Origin: Burkholderiales bacterium
GTDB lineage: Bacteria; Pseudomonadota; Gammaproteobacteria; Burkholderiales; JAEUOS01
Length of the DNA: 56,578 nt
NCBI GenBank assembly: GCA_016790635.1
Contig: JAEUOR010000027.1
Coordinates: 1-56,578, forward strand
Direction: 5' to 3'
The notes beneath the pieces are model-generated. The model saw only the letters and a program-made list of their open reading frames with translations, had not been told where the DNA came from and searched no databases. Below, in pieces: positions 27,534 to 36,804 of this stretch (position 1 is its first letter; each line of letters opens with the position of its first letter). Position numbers and translations under genes: made by a program.

Positions 27534-28448
27534 ATGGAACAGATTGCCGCACTGATCGCCGCCACGCTGGCCGCCGGCACACCGCTGCTCTTGGCCGGCA
27601 TCGGCCTCCTGGTCAACGAGCGCTCCGGGGTCTTGAACCTGGGTGCCGAGGGCATGATGCTCATCGCCGCGGCCGCCGGATTCGCCGTTGGCTTCCACAG
27701 CGGCAGTCCGGTCGCGGGACTCTTGGCCGGTGCGCTGGCGGGCATGCTCTTCTCGCTCCTCTTCTCGGCCTTGGCCATCGGGCTTGCCACCAATCAGTAT
27801 GCGACCGGGCTTGCGCTCACCTTGTTCGGCGCCGGGCTGTCGGCGTTTGCCGGTCTGGCCTACGTGGGCAAAGCGGTCCCGTTCAAGACCACCTTCGAGA
27901 TCCCCGGGCTGTCGTCGATCCCGTTTTTCGGCACCGCGTTCTTCAAGCTGCACTGGATGGTCTATTTCGCGCTCGTCCTGACGGCTATCGTCGCCTTCGT
28001 GCTCCAGCGCACCCGCGTGGGGCTGGTGATCCGCGCAGTGGGCGAATCGCCGGAGTCGGCGCACGCCATCGGCTATCCGGTGCGGGCCATACGCGTCGGC
28101 GCGGTGGCCTTCGGCGGCGCCTGCTGCGGGCTGGCCGGTGCCTACCTGTCGCTGATCTACACCCCGCTCTGGGTCGAGGGCATGGTCGCGGGGCGCGGCT
28201 GGATTGCGCTGGCGCTGACCACGTTTGCGACCTGGCGTGCGTGGCGCGTCGCACTGGGCGCATATCTGTTCGGCAGCGTGACCATGATCCAGTTCGCCTT
28301 GCAGGCTGAAGGCGTGGAAATTGCTTCCCAACTGCTGTCGATGTTGCCTTATATTGCAACCATCGTCGTCCTGGCGCTGATTTCGCGCAACCCGGCGTTC
28401 ATCCGTCTCAACATGCCCGCCAGTCTGGGCAAGCCGTTCCACCCCTAG
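27534..28448 (+). CDS. ABC transporter permease, BMP-type (second)
   Basis: The 304-residue membrane protein has the characteristic NERSGVLNLGAEGMML block near residue 25, TNQYATGLALTLFG, and the C-terminal GRGWIALALTTFATW. It starts 4 bp after the first permease. Together with the ATPase and binding protein it forms a complete importer, placed between xanthine dehydrogenase and guanine deaminase genes, so a purine base or nucleoside is the likely cargo. Confidence 0.93.
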   Translation: MEQIAALIAATLAAGTPLLLAGIGLLVNERSGVLNLGAEGMMLIAAAAGFAVGFHSGSPVAGLLAGALAGMLFSLLFSALAIGLATNQYATGLALTLFGAGLSAFAGLAYVGKAVPFKTTFEIPGLSSIPFFGTAFFKLHWMVYFALVLTAIVAFVLQRTRVGLVIRAVGESPESAHAIGYPVRAIRVGAVAFGGACCGLAGAYLSLIYTPLWVEGMVAGRGWIALALTTFATWRAWRVALGAYLFGSVTMIQFALQAEGVEIASQLLSMLPYIATIVVLALISRNPAFIRLNMPASLGKPFHP

Positions 28449-28473
28449 CAACCCATAGACAAGAGGAGTCACG

Positions 28474-29625
28474 ATGTCCACCCTGCGTAGAAACGTATTG
28501 CTGGTCAGCGCGCTTGGCGCCGCGCTGGCCTTGGCCGGTTGCGGCCAGGAAGCGCCCAAGCCGGCCGAAAAGCCGGCTGAGAAGGCCGCCGCCGCCCCGC
28601 CGCCGCCGCCCAAGCCCGAACCGCTCAAGGTCGCCTTTGCCTATGTCGGCCCGGTCGGCGACGGTGGCTGGACCTTCGCCCACGACACCGGGCGCAAGGA
28701 GGCAGAAAAGGAATTCGGTGACAAGATCAAGACTTCCTTTGTCGAGAACGTGCCCGAGTCGGCCGATGCCGAGCGCGTCATCCGCGACATGGCAAGCCAG
28801 GGCAACAAGCTCATCTTCGGCACCACCTTCGGCTACATGGAGCCGATGCTGAAACTGGCACCCGAATTCAAGGACGTCAAGTTCGAGCACGCCACCGGCT
28901 ACAAGAGCGCCGAGAACATGCGCGTCTACGATGTGCGTGCCTACGAAGGGGCTTACGTGGCCGGCATGATCGCCGGCAAGATGACCAAGACCAACACCTT
29001 GGGCTTCGTCGCCTCGATTCCGATTCCCGAGGTGATCCGCAACATCAACGCCTTCACGCTCGGCGCGCAGTCGACCAACCCCAAGGTCAAGACCAAGGTC
29101 GTGTGGGTCAACAAGTGGTTCGACCCGGGCAAGGAAGCCGAAGCCGCGACCTCGCTCATCAACGGCGGCGCCGACGTGCTCTTGCAGAACACCGACTCGT
29201 CGGCCGTCCTGCAGACCGCCGAGAAGATGGGCAAGTTCGCCTTCGGCTGGGACTCCAACATGACCGCCTACGGACCCAAGGCGCACCTGGCCTCGGCCAT
29301 CATCAACTGGGGCCCGTACTACAAGAAGGCCATCAAGGACGCGCTGGAAGGTACCTGGAAGGTCGAGACCAACTGGTGGGGCATGAAGGAAGGCGCGATC
29401 GACGTGGTCGCGATCGGTGACATGGTCCCGGCGGATCTGAAGAAGATGGCCGAGGACAAGAAGGCCGACATCAAGGACGGCAAGTTCCACGTCTGGACCG
29501 GCCCGATGGTCGACAACACCGGCAAGGAAGTCCTGGCCAAGGACGCCAAGGGTGACGACAAGTTCATCGCCGGCATCATGTTCTACGTCAAGGGTGTCGA
29601 GGGCAAGGTGCCCTCGGGCAAGTAG
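28474..29625 (+). CDS. BMP-family substrate-binding lipoprotein
   Basis: The 383-residue lipoprotein has a signal peptide with lipobox LAGC (Cys23) followed by a proline/alanine/lysine linker to about residue 50. The BMP domain then begins VAFAYVGPVGDGGWTF and includes DVRAYEGAYVAGMIAG and the C-terminal FHVWTGPM. It would capture the purine or nucleoside at the outer face of the inner membrane. AAGAGGAG precedes the ATG. A terminator lies about 85 bp downstream. Confidence 0.94.
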   Translation: MSTLRRNVLLVSALGAALALAGCGQEAPKPAEKPAEKAAAAPPPPPKPEPLKVAFAYVGPVGDGGWTFAHDTGRKEAEKEFGDKIKTSFVENVPESADAERVIRDMASQGNKLIFGTTFGYMEPMLKLAPEFKDVKFEHATGYKSAENMRVYDVRAYEGAYVAGMIAGKMTKTNTLGFVASIPIPEVIRNINAFTLGAQSTNPKVKTKVVWVNKWFDPGKEAEAATSLINGGADVLLQNTDSSAVLQTAEKMGKFAFGWDSNMTAYGPKAHLASAIINWGPYYKKAIKDALEGTWKVETNWWGMKEGAIDVVAIGDMVPADLKKMAEDKKADIKDGKFHVWTGPMVDNTGKEVLAKDAKGDDKFIAGIMFYVKGVEGKVPSGK

Positions 29626-29708
29626 ACAGGGCGGCGCCGGCCGCGACGGCCTGGCGCCACCTACCGCTCCGGCGCGCGCGACTGCGCGTCGGGCAGAATC
29701 ATCTGAGG

Positions 29709-29735
29709 GCCCGTCCGACCGACGGGCTTTTTTTT
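29709..29735 (+). terminator. Intrinsic terminator after the purine transporter operon
   Basis: GCCCGTC (29709-29715) and GACGGGC (29721-29727) form a 7-bp stem around a CGACC loop, followed by eight T residues. It separates the xdh/ABC operon from guaD, which therefore relies on readthrough or on an unseen promoter between the terminator and 29747. Confidence 0.9.
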
Positions 29736-29746
29736 GGGGGACGGTG

Positions 29747-31042
29747 ATGACAGTCACTGCGATTCGGGGCGACTTCCTGCATTGCCTGGCCGACCCTGGC
29801 GAGGCGGGCGACGCCTCCGCGGTCGAGCATCTGCGCGACCATGTGCTCATCGCGCGCAATGGCATCATCGAGGCGCTGCGACCGGCCGCTGTTACCCCGC
29901 TCGGCGCCGACGTGCGCGTGGCCGACCACCGCGGTTGCCTGATCGTCCCGGGTTTTGTCGACTGCCATGCCCACTATCCGCAGGTGGACGTGATCGCCAG
30001 CCACGGCACGCAGCTGCTGGACTGGCTGGAGAAATACACCTTCCCGGCCGAGCGCGCCTTTGCCGACCGTGCGCACGCCGACGCGGCGGCCGCGTTCTTC
30101 CTCGACCGCCTGCTCGAAAACGGCACCACCACTGCGGCGGTCTTCTGCACCGTTCATCCGGTATCGGTGGACGCCTTTTTCGCCGCCGCGCAATCGCGCA
30201 ACCTGCGCATGATCGCCGGCAAGTGCCTGATGGACCGTCACTGCCCGGAGTGGTTGCAGGACACCGCGCAAAGCGGCTACGCGGACAGCCGCGCCCTGAT
30301 CGAAAAATGGCATGGCCAAGACCGCCTGGGCTACGCGATCACGCCGCGCTATGCGCCTTCATGCACGCCGCAGCAACTGGCGCTAGCCGGACGCCTGGCG
30401 CGTGAGTTTCCCGACACCTGGATCCAGAGCCACGTGGCCGAAAACCGGCGCGAGATCGCCTGGGCGCGCGAATTGTTTCCGGAGGCCGAAAGCTATCTCG
30501 CTGTCTACGACCGCGCCGGCCTATTGCGCGAGCGTGCCATCTACGGCCATTGCATCTGGTTCGACGCGGAGGATCGCGCGCGCATGGCCCGCACCGGCGC
30601 TTGCGCGGCCTTCTGCCCGACCTCCAACCTCTTCCTGGGCAGCGGCCTGTACGACCTGGCCGCCGCGCGCGCGGCCGGCATGCATACGGGCCTGGCCACC
30701 GATGTCGGCGGCGGCACCAGCTATTCCATGCTCACGACACTGGGCGAGGCCTACAAGGTGCAGCAACTGCAAGGCGCGACGCTGGCGCCGGCGCAGGGCC
30801 TTTATCTCGCCACGCTTGGCGGTGCGCAGGCCCTGGGGCTTGCCGACCGCATCGGCAACTTCCGGATCGGCAAGGAGGCCGATTGCGCGGTGCTTGATCT
30901 GCGTTCCACTCCCCTCGCGGCGCGGCGTACCTCCTTGCGCGACAACGCGCTGGATGCGTTTTTCGCGCTAACGCTCATTGCTGATTCACGGGCGGTTGTC
31001 GGGACCTATGTGCTTGCCGAGCGCATCCAATGCCTTTGGTGA
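29747..31042 (+). CDS. guaD: Guanine deaminase
   Basis: The 431-residue amidohydrolase converts guanine to xanthine, feeding XdhAB. The metal site is seen in VDCHAHYPQ (residue about 72), SHVAEN, YGHCIWF and the late ATDVGGGTSYS aspartate. The guaD-specific region LDWLEKYTFPAE is present. It starts only 12 bp beyond the terminator T-run with GGTG upstream. Position beside the importer and xanthine dehydrogenase supports the assignment. Confidence 0.94.
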   Translation: MTVTAIRGDFLHCLADPGEAGDASAVEHLRDHVLIARNGIIEALRPAAVTPLGADVRVADHRGCLIVPGFVDCHAHYPQVDVIASHGTQLLDWLEKYTFPAERAFADRAHADAAAAFFLDRLLENGTTTAAVFCTVHPVSVDAFFAAAQSRNLRMIAGKCLMDRHCPEWLQDTAQSGYADSRALIEKWHGQDRLGYAITPRYAPSCTPQQLALAGRLAREFPDTWIQSHVAENRREIAWARELFPEAESYLAVYDRAGLLRERAIYGHCIWFDAEDRARMARTGACAAFCPTSNLFLGSGLYDLAAARAAGMHTGLATDVGGGTSYSMLTTLGEAYKVQQLQGATLAPAQGLYLATLGGAQALGLADRIGNFRIGKEADCAVLDLRSTPLAARRTSLRDNALDAFFALTLIADSRAVVGTYVLAERIQCLW

Positions 31043-31102
31043 CCAACGCCTCGGCGCAATGCCCAAGGTGACCTTTGGTGTTCGTGAAAATCGCCGGGAC
31101 AA

Positions 31103-32203
31103 CTACAGCGCTACGGCAGGACGGTTGCGGCTTCTCAGGGCGGCACAAAGAATACCGAGCCCTGCAAGCAGCATCGCATGTGTTTGAGGTTCCGGAACAG
31201 GAGTCAGGACAAAAGCGCCGACGCTGCCGTCGAGGCGGGTTCCGGAACCGGCAATCGCTCCGAAATCATTGATACCGAAGGCGATGTCCAGGGACCTAAA
31301 GGAAGAGCCGGGCGGCAGAAGGGTGTTGAGGTCGATCATGGTTCCGTTTTCGTACAGGAATGCGTGCGAAACTTCTGGTGGCATTGCCCCCGGTACGAGT
31401 GAAGGCTTGGCCGCGGATCCGACCACCTGCCCGACGGCGTTGATGTCCCACGCATGGCTGAAGCTACCGCCGAGGGTTCCGAGATCGGTCATCGATCCGC
31501 CCGAGTACAGGAACGCATGAGTTTGGCCCGTGCCCGTCTGCGCGCGCCCGACGACTTGACCCGCGTCATTTATCGCAATTGCAAAGCTCACCGCGCCCCC
31601 CAGCGTTCCAAGATCGAGGATCGAGCCACCGCTGTAAAGGGCTGCCTTCCCTCCCGTACCGCCTACGATCTGGCCACTGGCGTTAATGTCGCTGGCGACG
31701 ACGAAGGGCGCCAAGTCTGTCAGGGTACCTCCGGAGAAGGAAATTCCTCGCCTGATCATGTCGCCAGGGAGAAACGAATCACCCACGACCACCCCATGGC
31801 GGTTGATGCTGATCGCAGAGGAATACGACCCTCCCAAGGTGCCGATGTCGGTAAGCTGCCCTTGGGAGAACAGGTAGCCGCGACCCGGTATCGCCGGACC
31901 ACCGATCGGCGAAGCATGTATGGTGACCTGCCCCACGTCGTTGATCGAAGTGGCAGTGCCATAGGCGGTGCCGGGAGGGGCGATGCTGATCATCTGGCCC
32001 GCCGAGTAGAGGAAAGGGAGGAGCGCTTGGGATGTTGCTGCGGCTCCGACGACCTGGCCCAGGTTATTGATCGCCCGTGCCTCGCTGAACTGACCGCCCA
32101 GAGTTCCGAGATCGAGTATCGAGTAGCTGGCGCGTGCGCCGAAATTGAATCCAAGCAGGAGGAGACACGCGAGAGTCAGTCTAGCGAGTAGGCGAGTCGA
32201 CAT
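31103..32203 (-). CDS. HAF-repeat PEP-CTERM sorting-domain protein
   Basis: The 366-residue exported protein has a signal peptide (LTLACLLLLGFNFGARA) and five imperfect HAF-type repeats, each about 30 residues with a D-L-G-T-L-G-G core followed by INxxGQVVG. The C terminus has VPEPQTHAML, a hydrophobic helix and SRNR: the PEP-CTERM signal recognised by exosortase and left attached to the cell envelope or released with exopolysaccharide. The start at 32203 is chosen because GGAG lies seven bases upstream; an ATG at 32209 is too close. No exosortase gene is in the window. Base composition appears lower in GC than the surroundings. Confidence 0.85.
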   Translation of the reverse strand: MSTRLLARLTLACLLLLGFNFGARASYSILDLGTLGGQFSEARAINNLGQVVGAAATSQALLPFLYSAGQMISIAPPGTAYGTATSINDVGQVTIHASPIGGPAIPGRGYLFSQGQLTDIGTLGGSYSSAISINRHGVVVGDSFLPGDMIRRGISFSGGTLTDLAPFVVASDINASGQIVGGTGGKAALYSGGSILDLGTLGGAVSFAIAINDAGQVVGRAQTGTGQTHAFLYSGGSMTDLGTLGGSFSHAWDINAVGQVVGSAAKPSLVPGAMPPEVSHAFLYENGTMIDLNTLLPPGSSFRSLDIAFGINDFGAIAGSGTRLDGSVGAFVLTPVPEPQTHAMLLAGLGILCAALRSRNRPAVAL

Positions 32204-32254
32204 TGCCATTCTCCTTTTGCTGCTTGGTCTTCCGGCGAAATTTCTTGTCGATGA

Positions 32255-32284
32255 ATGCTACCGATACCGTGTAGCAGCGATCAA
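32255..32284 (-). promoter_or_regulatory. Promoter with overlapping palindrome for the PEP-CTERM gene
   Basis: On the minus strand TTGATC (32284-32279) and TAGCAT (32260-32255) are separated by 18 bp and lie about 50 bp before the start codon. The palindrome TGCTAC-N9-GTAGCA (32256-32276) covers the spacer and the -10 box, so it could be a repressor operator. Confidence 0.5.
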
Positions 32285-32573
32285 TACGACTTTTGTACTA
32301 CTGGTCGTTTCGGAAGGAGCCGTATTGCCGAGGTCCGGCATGCGTCCGTTTGCCGGCAATGATCGAAATCCGCCGCTGGGCTTTCTTGCGAACGTCGTGG
32401 GTGGTGGAGTCGGATACGCTTAGGTCGTTCGCGCGGACAATGTTTGACGCGCGATACTTGAGCCATGCCAAGGTGCCCTCCTCGGGGCTGAGCGGCATGG
32501 TGTGGCTTCAGGTGGACTGGCGACGCCGCTTCCGCCAACTATAGGCAGAGCAACCGGTTCCCCGGTGAGTCCC
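32285..32573. other. Stretch without a convincing gene
   Basis: Between the PEP-CTERM promoter and nei there are short overlapping open frames on both strands. The longest credible one (66 codons, minus strand, 32498-32298) has no ribosome site and no recognisable domain. The sequence may be decayed coding DNA; nothing firm is seen. Confidence 0.3.
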
Positions 32574-33407
32574 TCAACGCGGACCGGGCTGGCAGCGCTC
32601 GCACAGATAAAGGCCGCGGCTGCCGAAGTCGATGCGCACGATCGTTTGGCCGCAGGTGTGGCAGGGGGCACCTGCGCGGTCGAAGACCCAATGGCGATAT
32701 TCGCTGAAGGCCATGCCCCGCGCCTTGAGGCGCCTGGCCAGGCGCGGGTTGTTGGTGATGCCGCGCGTCCGGTAGGACTGGCGCGTCATGCGCAGCGCGA
32801 CGCGGGCCAGGGTCTCGCGTTGCGCGGGCGTCAGGTCTGCCGGGCGGGCTGCCGGGTGCAGGCGCGCCGCGAACAGGATGTCGCTGCGCAGGTAGTTGCC
32901 GATGCCGGCCAGGAAGCCCTGGTCCAGCAGCAGGCCGGCCAGGTTGCGGCGCGCGAATCGCGGCGCGCACACCTGGGCCAGTACATCGACTTCGCTGACG
33001 TCCGGATCGAGCAGTTCCACACCGAGTTTCGCAATGTAGGGGTGCCGGTGCACCAGGGCGGTCTTGAGCACCTCGATTTCGGAAGCGCTGTAGAGAATCG
33101 CACTGTGCTTGGCCGTCCGTATGGCCAGGCGGGTCTGCAGATGCGATGCCGGCGCCTCGCCGCGGTAGATCACCCACTCGCCGTAGAGCTGGTTGTGCGA
33201 GTAGATCGTGAGTCCGCCGGCAAAGCGGGTCAGGATGGCTTTGCCGCGTGGTTCGACGGCCTCGATCATGCGGCCGGCGAGGCGCCGGGAGCTTGCCTGC
33301 AACGTCGGGAAGCGATCCTTGGCAAAACGCACCGACAGCGCCTTCTGTCCTTCCAAGACGCGTTTGAGCTTGTCCGCCGCGCGGCGGATTTCCGGGCCTT
33401 CCGGCAT
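32574..33407 (-). CDS. nei: Endonuclease VIII (oxidised-base DNA glycosylase/AP lyase)
   Basis: The 277-residue enzyme starts MPEGPEIRRAADKL, with the Pro2 nucleophile and Glu3 of the Fpg/Nei family. YSHNQLYGEW, RNLAGLLLDQGFLAGIGNYLR and the C-terminal four-cysteine zinc finger (CHTCG and CERC) match Nei rather than MutM. It removes oxidised pyrimidines and nicks the abasic site. It lies 56 bp behind soxB on the same strand. The start is fixed by the obligatory N-terminal MPEGPE. Confidence 0.93.
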   Translation of the reverse strand: MPEGPEIRRAADKLKRVLEGQKALSVRFAKDRFPTLQASSRRLAGRMIEAVEPRGKAILTRFAGGLTIYSHNQLYGEWVIYRGEAPASHLQTRLAIRTAKHSAILYSASEIEVLKTALVHRHPYIAKLGVELLDPDVSEVDVLAQVCAPRFARRNLAGLLLDQGFLAGIGNYLRSDILFAARLHPAARPADLTPAQRETLARVALRMTRQSYRTRGITNNPRLARRLKARGMAFSEYRHWVFDRAGAPCHTCGQTIVRIDFGSRGLYLCERCQPGPR

Positions 33408-33436
33408 CCTTGAGTCCTGCGTGATCTGCCGGCATC

Positions 33437-33456
33437 CTGCGGCACCAACGCCGCAG
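33437..33456 (-). other. Hairpin between soxB and nei
   Basis: CTGCGGC and GCCGCAG form a perfect 7-bp stem around a 6-nt loop just downstream of the soxB stop. No T-tract follows on the minus strand, so it is at most a weak terminator or an mRNA-stabilising 3' structure; nei may be partly cotranscribed. Confidence 0.35.
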
Positions 33457-33463
33457 TTTCGCG

Positions 33464-35209
33464 CTATTTTGCGATGCCTTGGTTGCCGCTCATTCCGCTC
33501 AAGCGTGGCAGGTTCAGCTTCACCGGCTTGACGACTTTCTTCGCGCGCAGGTAGCCGGCGACCAGGTCCCATACCGGCTCACCCTTGGCGCCTTCGGCTA
33601 CCGGCGCCCAGCCGGCCACCGTGTACTTGCGATCGGCTTCGAGCGGCTTGCCGCCCAGGCGCATGTCGGAGATGCGTGCGCCCATCTTGGCCAGCGGGTC
33701 GCAGGCGTAGGTGAGGCCGCCCACGCGCACCATGTCGCCGCCCTGCTGGTAGTAGGGGTCCGGGTTGAAGAGGTTGTCGCCCACGTCTTCCAGGATGGTC
33801 TTGATCTGCTCGCCGCTGAGTTCGCTGACCGTGACGAACGGATAGGTGATCGCGGTCTGGTCCATGACGTGCTCGAAGGTGATGGCCTGGCCGGGGAGGA
33901 TCGAGGTGCCCCAGCGAAAGCCGGGTGAGAACGCGATCTGCGCGCCCTTGACTTCCATCAGGGCATCCAGGATCACCTGGTCGAGCGTGCCGTTGAAATT
34001 GCCGCGCCGGTAGAGGAGCTCTTCGCTGACAGCCAGCTTTTCGCCCAGCTTGGCCAGGTGCGGGGCGCGCACGCGCTCGATCAGTTGCGTCATCTCCGGG
34101 TCGGGACGCAGGAAGCGGGAGAAGACGGGCAGCAGGCGATAGCGGAAATCGACCACGCGCTTGTCGCGTACATCCAGGTCGAGCACGCCTAAGAACTTGG
34201 TGTTGCTGCCGGCGTTGGTGACGAGAGTCGTGCCGGAGGCGTTGACCACCTTGACCGGCTGCGGCACGCCGTCGTGCGTGTGACCGCCCATGATCGCGTC
34301 GATGCCGGTCACGCGCGCGGCCATCTTCAGGTCCACGTCCATGCCGTTGTGCGACAGCACGATCACCGCGGCTGCGCCCTTGGCGCGCGCCTCGTTGACC
34401 GTCTTTTGCATGTTCTCGTCCTGGATGCCGAAGTTCCAGTCGGCGACCATGTGGCGCGGGTTGGCGATCGGCGTATACGGAAACGCCTGTCCGATGACCG
34501 CGATGGGCACGCCGCCGACCTCGCGCATGACCCAGGCCGGGAAGACCGCATCGCCGAAGTCGGCAGTCTTGATGTTCTGCGCGACGAAGTCGACCTTGCC
34601 CTTGAAGTCCTTGGACACGACTTCCTCGACGCGCTTGGCGCCGAAGGTGAACTCCCAGTGCCCGGTCATGACATCGACACCCAGGAGCTTGCAGGCGTCG
34701 ACCATGTCCTGTCCGTTGGACCAGAGCGAGGTGGCCGAGCCCTGCCAGGTGTCGCCGCCGTCGAGCAGCAGGCTGTTGGGCTGTTCGGCGCGCAGCTTCT
34801 TGACCAGCGTGGCCATGTGCGCGAAGCCACCGGTCTTCCCGTAGAGCTTGGCGGCACGCGCGAAGTCCAGATGCGTGAATGCGTGCGACAGGGTTTTCGC
34901 CATATCGCGCGTCGCACTTGTGCTTGCGTGGGCCGGCAGCATGTCGAAGTGCCTGAGCAATGCCTCGCCGACCAAGTGCGGCGGGCGCCCGAGGGCCTCA
35001 CCGACGCCCAGATTGACGTTGGGTTCGCGAAAGTACACCGGCAGCAACTGCGCATGGCAGTCCGTGAAGTGCATCAAGCGCACGTTGCCGAAGGACTTGA
35101 AGTCGTACAGGCGCGCAGACGGATCGACGGCGAACGCGTCGCCGCTTTCGAGCGCGAGGCCGCTCGCTCCGGCGGCAGCGAGCAGGTTCAGGAACTCGCG
35201 GCGATGCAT
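33464..35209 (-). CDS. soxB: Thiosulfohydrolase SoxB
   Basis: The 581-residue periplasmic enzyme hydrolyses the sulfone sulfate from thiosulfate bound to SoxY. It has a Tat-type leader (HRREFLNLLAAAG). The dinuclear manganese metallophosphoesterase domain has LMHFTDCHAQLLP, LLDGGDTWQGSATS, the SoxB-typical TGHWEFTFG, LSHNGMDVD and GGHTHDG. A 5'-nucleotidase-like C-terminal domain follows. ATG 35209 has AGGAG seven bases upstream. It is the last sox gene of the cluster. Confidence 0.96.
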   Translation of the reverse strand: MHRREFLNLLAAAGASGLALESGDAFAVDPSARLYDFKSFGNVRLMHFTDCHAQLLPVYFREPNVNLGVGEALGRPPHLVGEALLRHFDMLPAHASTSATRDMAKTLSHAFTHLDFARAAKLYGKTGGFAHMATLVKKLRAEQPNSLLLDGGDTWQGSATSLWSNGQDMVDACKLLGVDVMTGHWEFTFGAKRVEEVVSKDFKGKVDFVAQNIKTADFGDAVFPAWVMREVGGVPIAVIGQAFPYTPIANPRHMVADWNFGIQDENMQKTVNEARAKGAAAVIVLSHNGMDVDLKMAARVTGIDAIMGGHTHDGVPQPVKVVNASGTTLVTNAGSNTKFLGVLDLDVRDKRVVDFRYRLLPVFSRFLRPDPEMTQLIERVRAPHLAKLGEKLAVSEELLYRRGNFNGTLDQVILDALMEVKGAQIAFSPGFRWGTSILPGQAITFEHVMDQTAITYPFVTVSELSGEQIKTILEDVGDNLFNPDPYYQQGGDMVRVGGLTYACDPLAKMGARISDMRLGGKPLEADRKYTVAGWAPVAEGAKGEPVWDLVAGYLRAKKVVKPVKLNLPRLSGMSGNQGIAK

Positions 35210-35282
35210 GGCAGTCTCCTTTTGCAAGGCGGCAGCCGACCGTGCCGCCGATGCTCGGGCGGCCGCGGCGACTGCCTCGGGT

Positions 35283-35906
35283 TTACTGGTTGACCGGCGA
35301 GGCCGGGTCCAGCAGAAGCGCGGTCAGATGCTTGATCTGCTCTTCGGTCAGGATGCGGTTGTGGCCGAAACGCGGCATGGTCGAGCAGGCGTTGTAAGCC
35401 TGCGCGTTGTAGATCTTGCCGAAGGTGTAGCGCTGGATCGCCTCGGAATTGCCGCGCAGCTTGCCGTAGCCCAGGAGCGGCGGTCCGATGGTGCCGAAGG
35501 AGATTTCCTGCGGGCTCATCTGGTGGCAGGCGTAGCAGTTGCCGCCGGCCGGGTTGGCCGGGTTGTCGGTGAACTGCATGCCGACGCCGGATTGCGCGAT
35601 GCGTTCGCCCTGGCGCCAGTCGCCGATGAACTTGCCGTCGGCCGGGTACTTGATGAGCGCGGTCTGCTGCTTCTCGATGCGCTCCTGGACTTCACGGGGA
35701 ATCTTCACCTCCGGGCCGACGCTGCAGGTGGCCTGCGGATCGTCGCGGTCCAGGCGACTCAGCTTGGCCTGGCCGCGCTCGGCAAACGAGGCCTTCATCA
35801 CCGTCAGGGCCTGGCGGGCGGCTTCTTCGTCGCTCATCATGGTGGCGCAGCCGGCCAGCGCGACACAGGCGGCAGAAATGCCGGCGATCTTGAAGTGTTT
35901 GTGCAT
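35283..35906 (-). CDS. soxX: Sulfur oxidation c-type cytochrome SoxX
   Basis: The 207-residue monoheme cytochrome is the partner of SoxA. It has the heme motif CYACH (Cys124-His128) and the axial methionine region STMPRFG. The N terminus carries a lipobox ALAGC (Cys20) rather than a plain cleavable signal, so it is probably membrane-anchored in the periplasm. SoxAX oxidatively attaches thiosulfate to SoxY. It starts 11 bp after soxA. Confidence 0.93.
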   Translation of the reverse strand: MHKHFKIAGISAACVALAGCATMMSDEEAARQALTVMKASFAERGQAKLSRLDRDDPQATCSVGPEVKIPREVQERIEKQQTALIKYPADGKFIGDWRQGERIAQSGVGMQFTDNPANPAGGNCYACHQMSPQEISFGTIGPPLLGYGKLRGNSEAIQRYTFGKIYNAQAYNACSTMPRFGHNRILTEEQIKHLTALLLDPASPVNQ

Positions 35907-35917
35907 GATCCCGTCCC

Positions 35918-36727
35918 CTAGCGCTTGATCGCCGGCGCGGCGAACGGCGCCCCGTTGGCATTGCGCGCCAGGAACATGGTCAGCGCGACAGAGGCCTCGG
36001 AGGTGAATTCGAGGGCCGGGAATCGCTGCTGGCGAAAGCAGTCGAACAGCCGCCACTGCATGCTGCGCAGTTCACCCTGCGAGACCCGGTATGCGGGCCA
36101 GCTCGTGTAGGCGCGCTGGGCATCCTTGGTTTCGGTCAGGTTGGGCAGATCCTGCAGGCGGATGCGCTTGCCGCCTTCGGAATGGCAGGTGGCGCAGGAA
36201 AAATCGTGCGGGCCGCCGCGGAAAAAGAAGATCTGCTTGCCCAGCGCGTAGGCCTCGCGCTCCTTGGCGTGGCGCTGCGGCACATTCATGACCACGCCCT
36301 TGGATTCCGCGGTGATGAAGGCCACCAGCGCCTCCATGTCAGAGCGTTCGGTGCCGTTGCCAAAGGGACGGCGCGTCGCGTCCGCACGCGACATGCCCTG
36401 CAGGGTCATCATGCAGTGCACCAGGCGCGACTCCAGGTCCATGACACGGTCCGCGTCGGCGAAATAGCGCGGCAGCACTGCATAGGCGCCCTTGATGACT
36501 CCCGCGCCCAAGCCCAGGTCACAAGCCTCGAGCGAAACCTGCTTGGGTCCGCGCTTGCGCTTCCACAGATCCTCTCCGCGCGCCTCCCACAGTTCGGCAG
36601 GATTCCCGTCGACCAGCGCCTGGCGATACTCCTCGATCTTCTTGACGGTGTTGTCCCCGGCCTGGGCCTGGGCCAGTCCCGGGCACAGTGCGACCGCCAA
36701 GGCCAGTACGGCCACGGAATTTCTCAT
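35918..36727 (-). CDS. soxA: Sulfur oxidation c-type cytochrome SoxA
   Basis: The 269-residue periplasmic protein has a signal peptide ending AQAQA, one heme motif CATCH (Cys178-His182) and the active-site cysteine in FDCFRQQRFP (Cys230) that acts as heme ligand. Cys69 and Cys105 stand where the structural disulfide of single-heme SoxA proteins lies; the second N-terminal CxxCH of diheme forms is absent. ATG 36727 has GGAG seven bases upstream. It works with SoxX and hands the product to SoxY. Confidence 0.95.
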   Translation of the reverse strand: MRNSVAVLALAVALCPGLAQAQAGDNTVKKIEEYRQALVDGNPAELWEARGEDLWKRKRGPKQVSLEACDLGLGAGVIKGAYAVLPRYFADADRVMDLESRLVHCMMTLQGMSRADATRRPFGNGTERSDMEALVAFITAESKGVVMNVPQRHAKEREAYALGKQIFFFRGGPHDFSCATCHSEGGKRIRLQDLPNLTETKDAQRAYTSWPAYRVSQGELRSMQWRLFDCFRQQRFPALEFTSEASVALTMFLARNANGAPFAAPAIKR

Positions 36728-36804
36728 CAATCGTCTCCTCGTGGGTCCCTCTTGGGCGGGGACTCAAGGTTGTATTCGCCGGCCGCGGGCGGGCCGGCGC
36801 TGCA

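Noticed and set aside
32298..32498. 66-codon minus-strand frame in the gap before nei
   Set aside because: It reads like plausible protein but has no ribosome site, no homology recognised, and competing frames of similar length overlap it.
33437..33456. Terminator after soxB
   Set aside because: Good stem but no T-tract on the minus strand; listed only as a hairpin.
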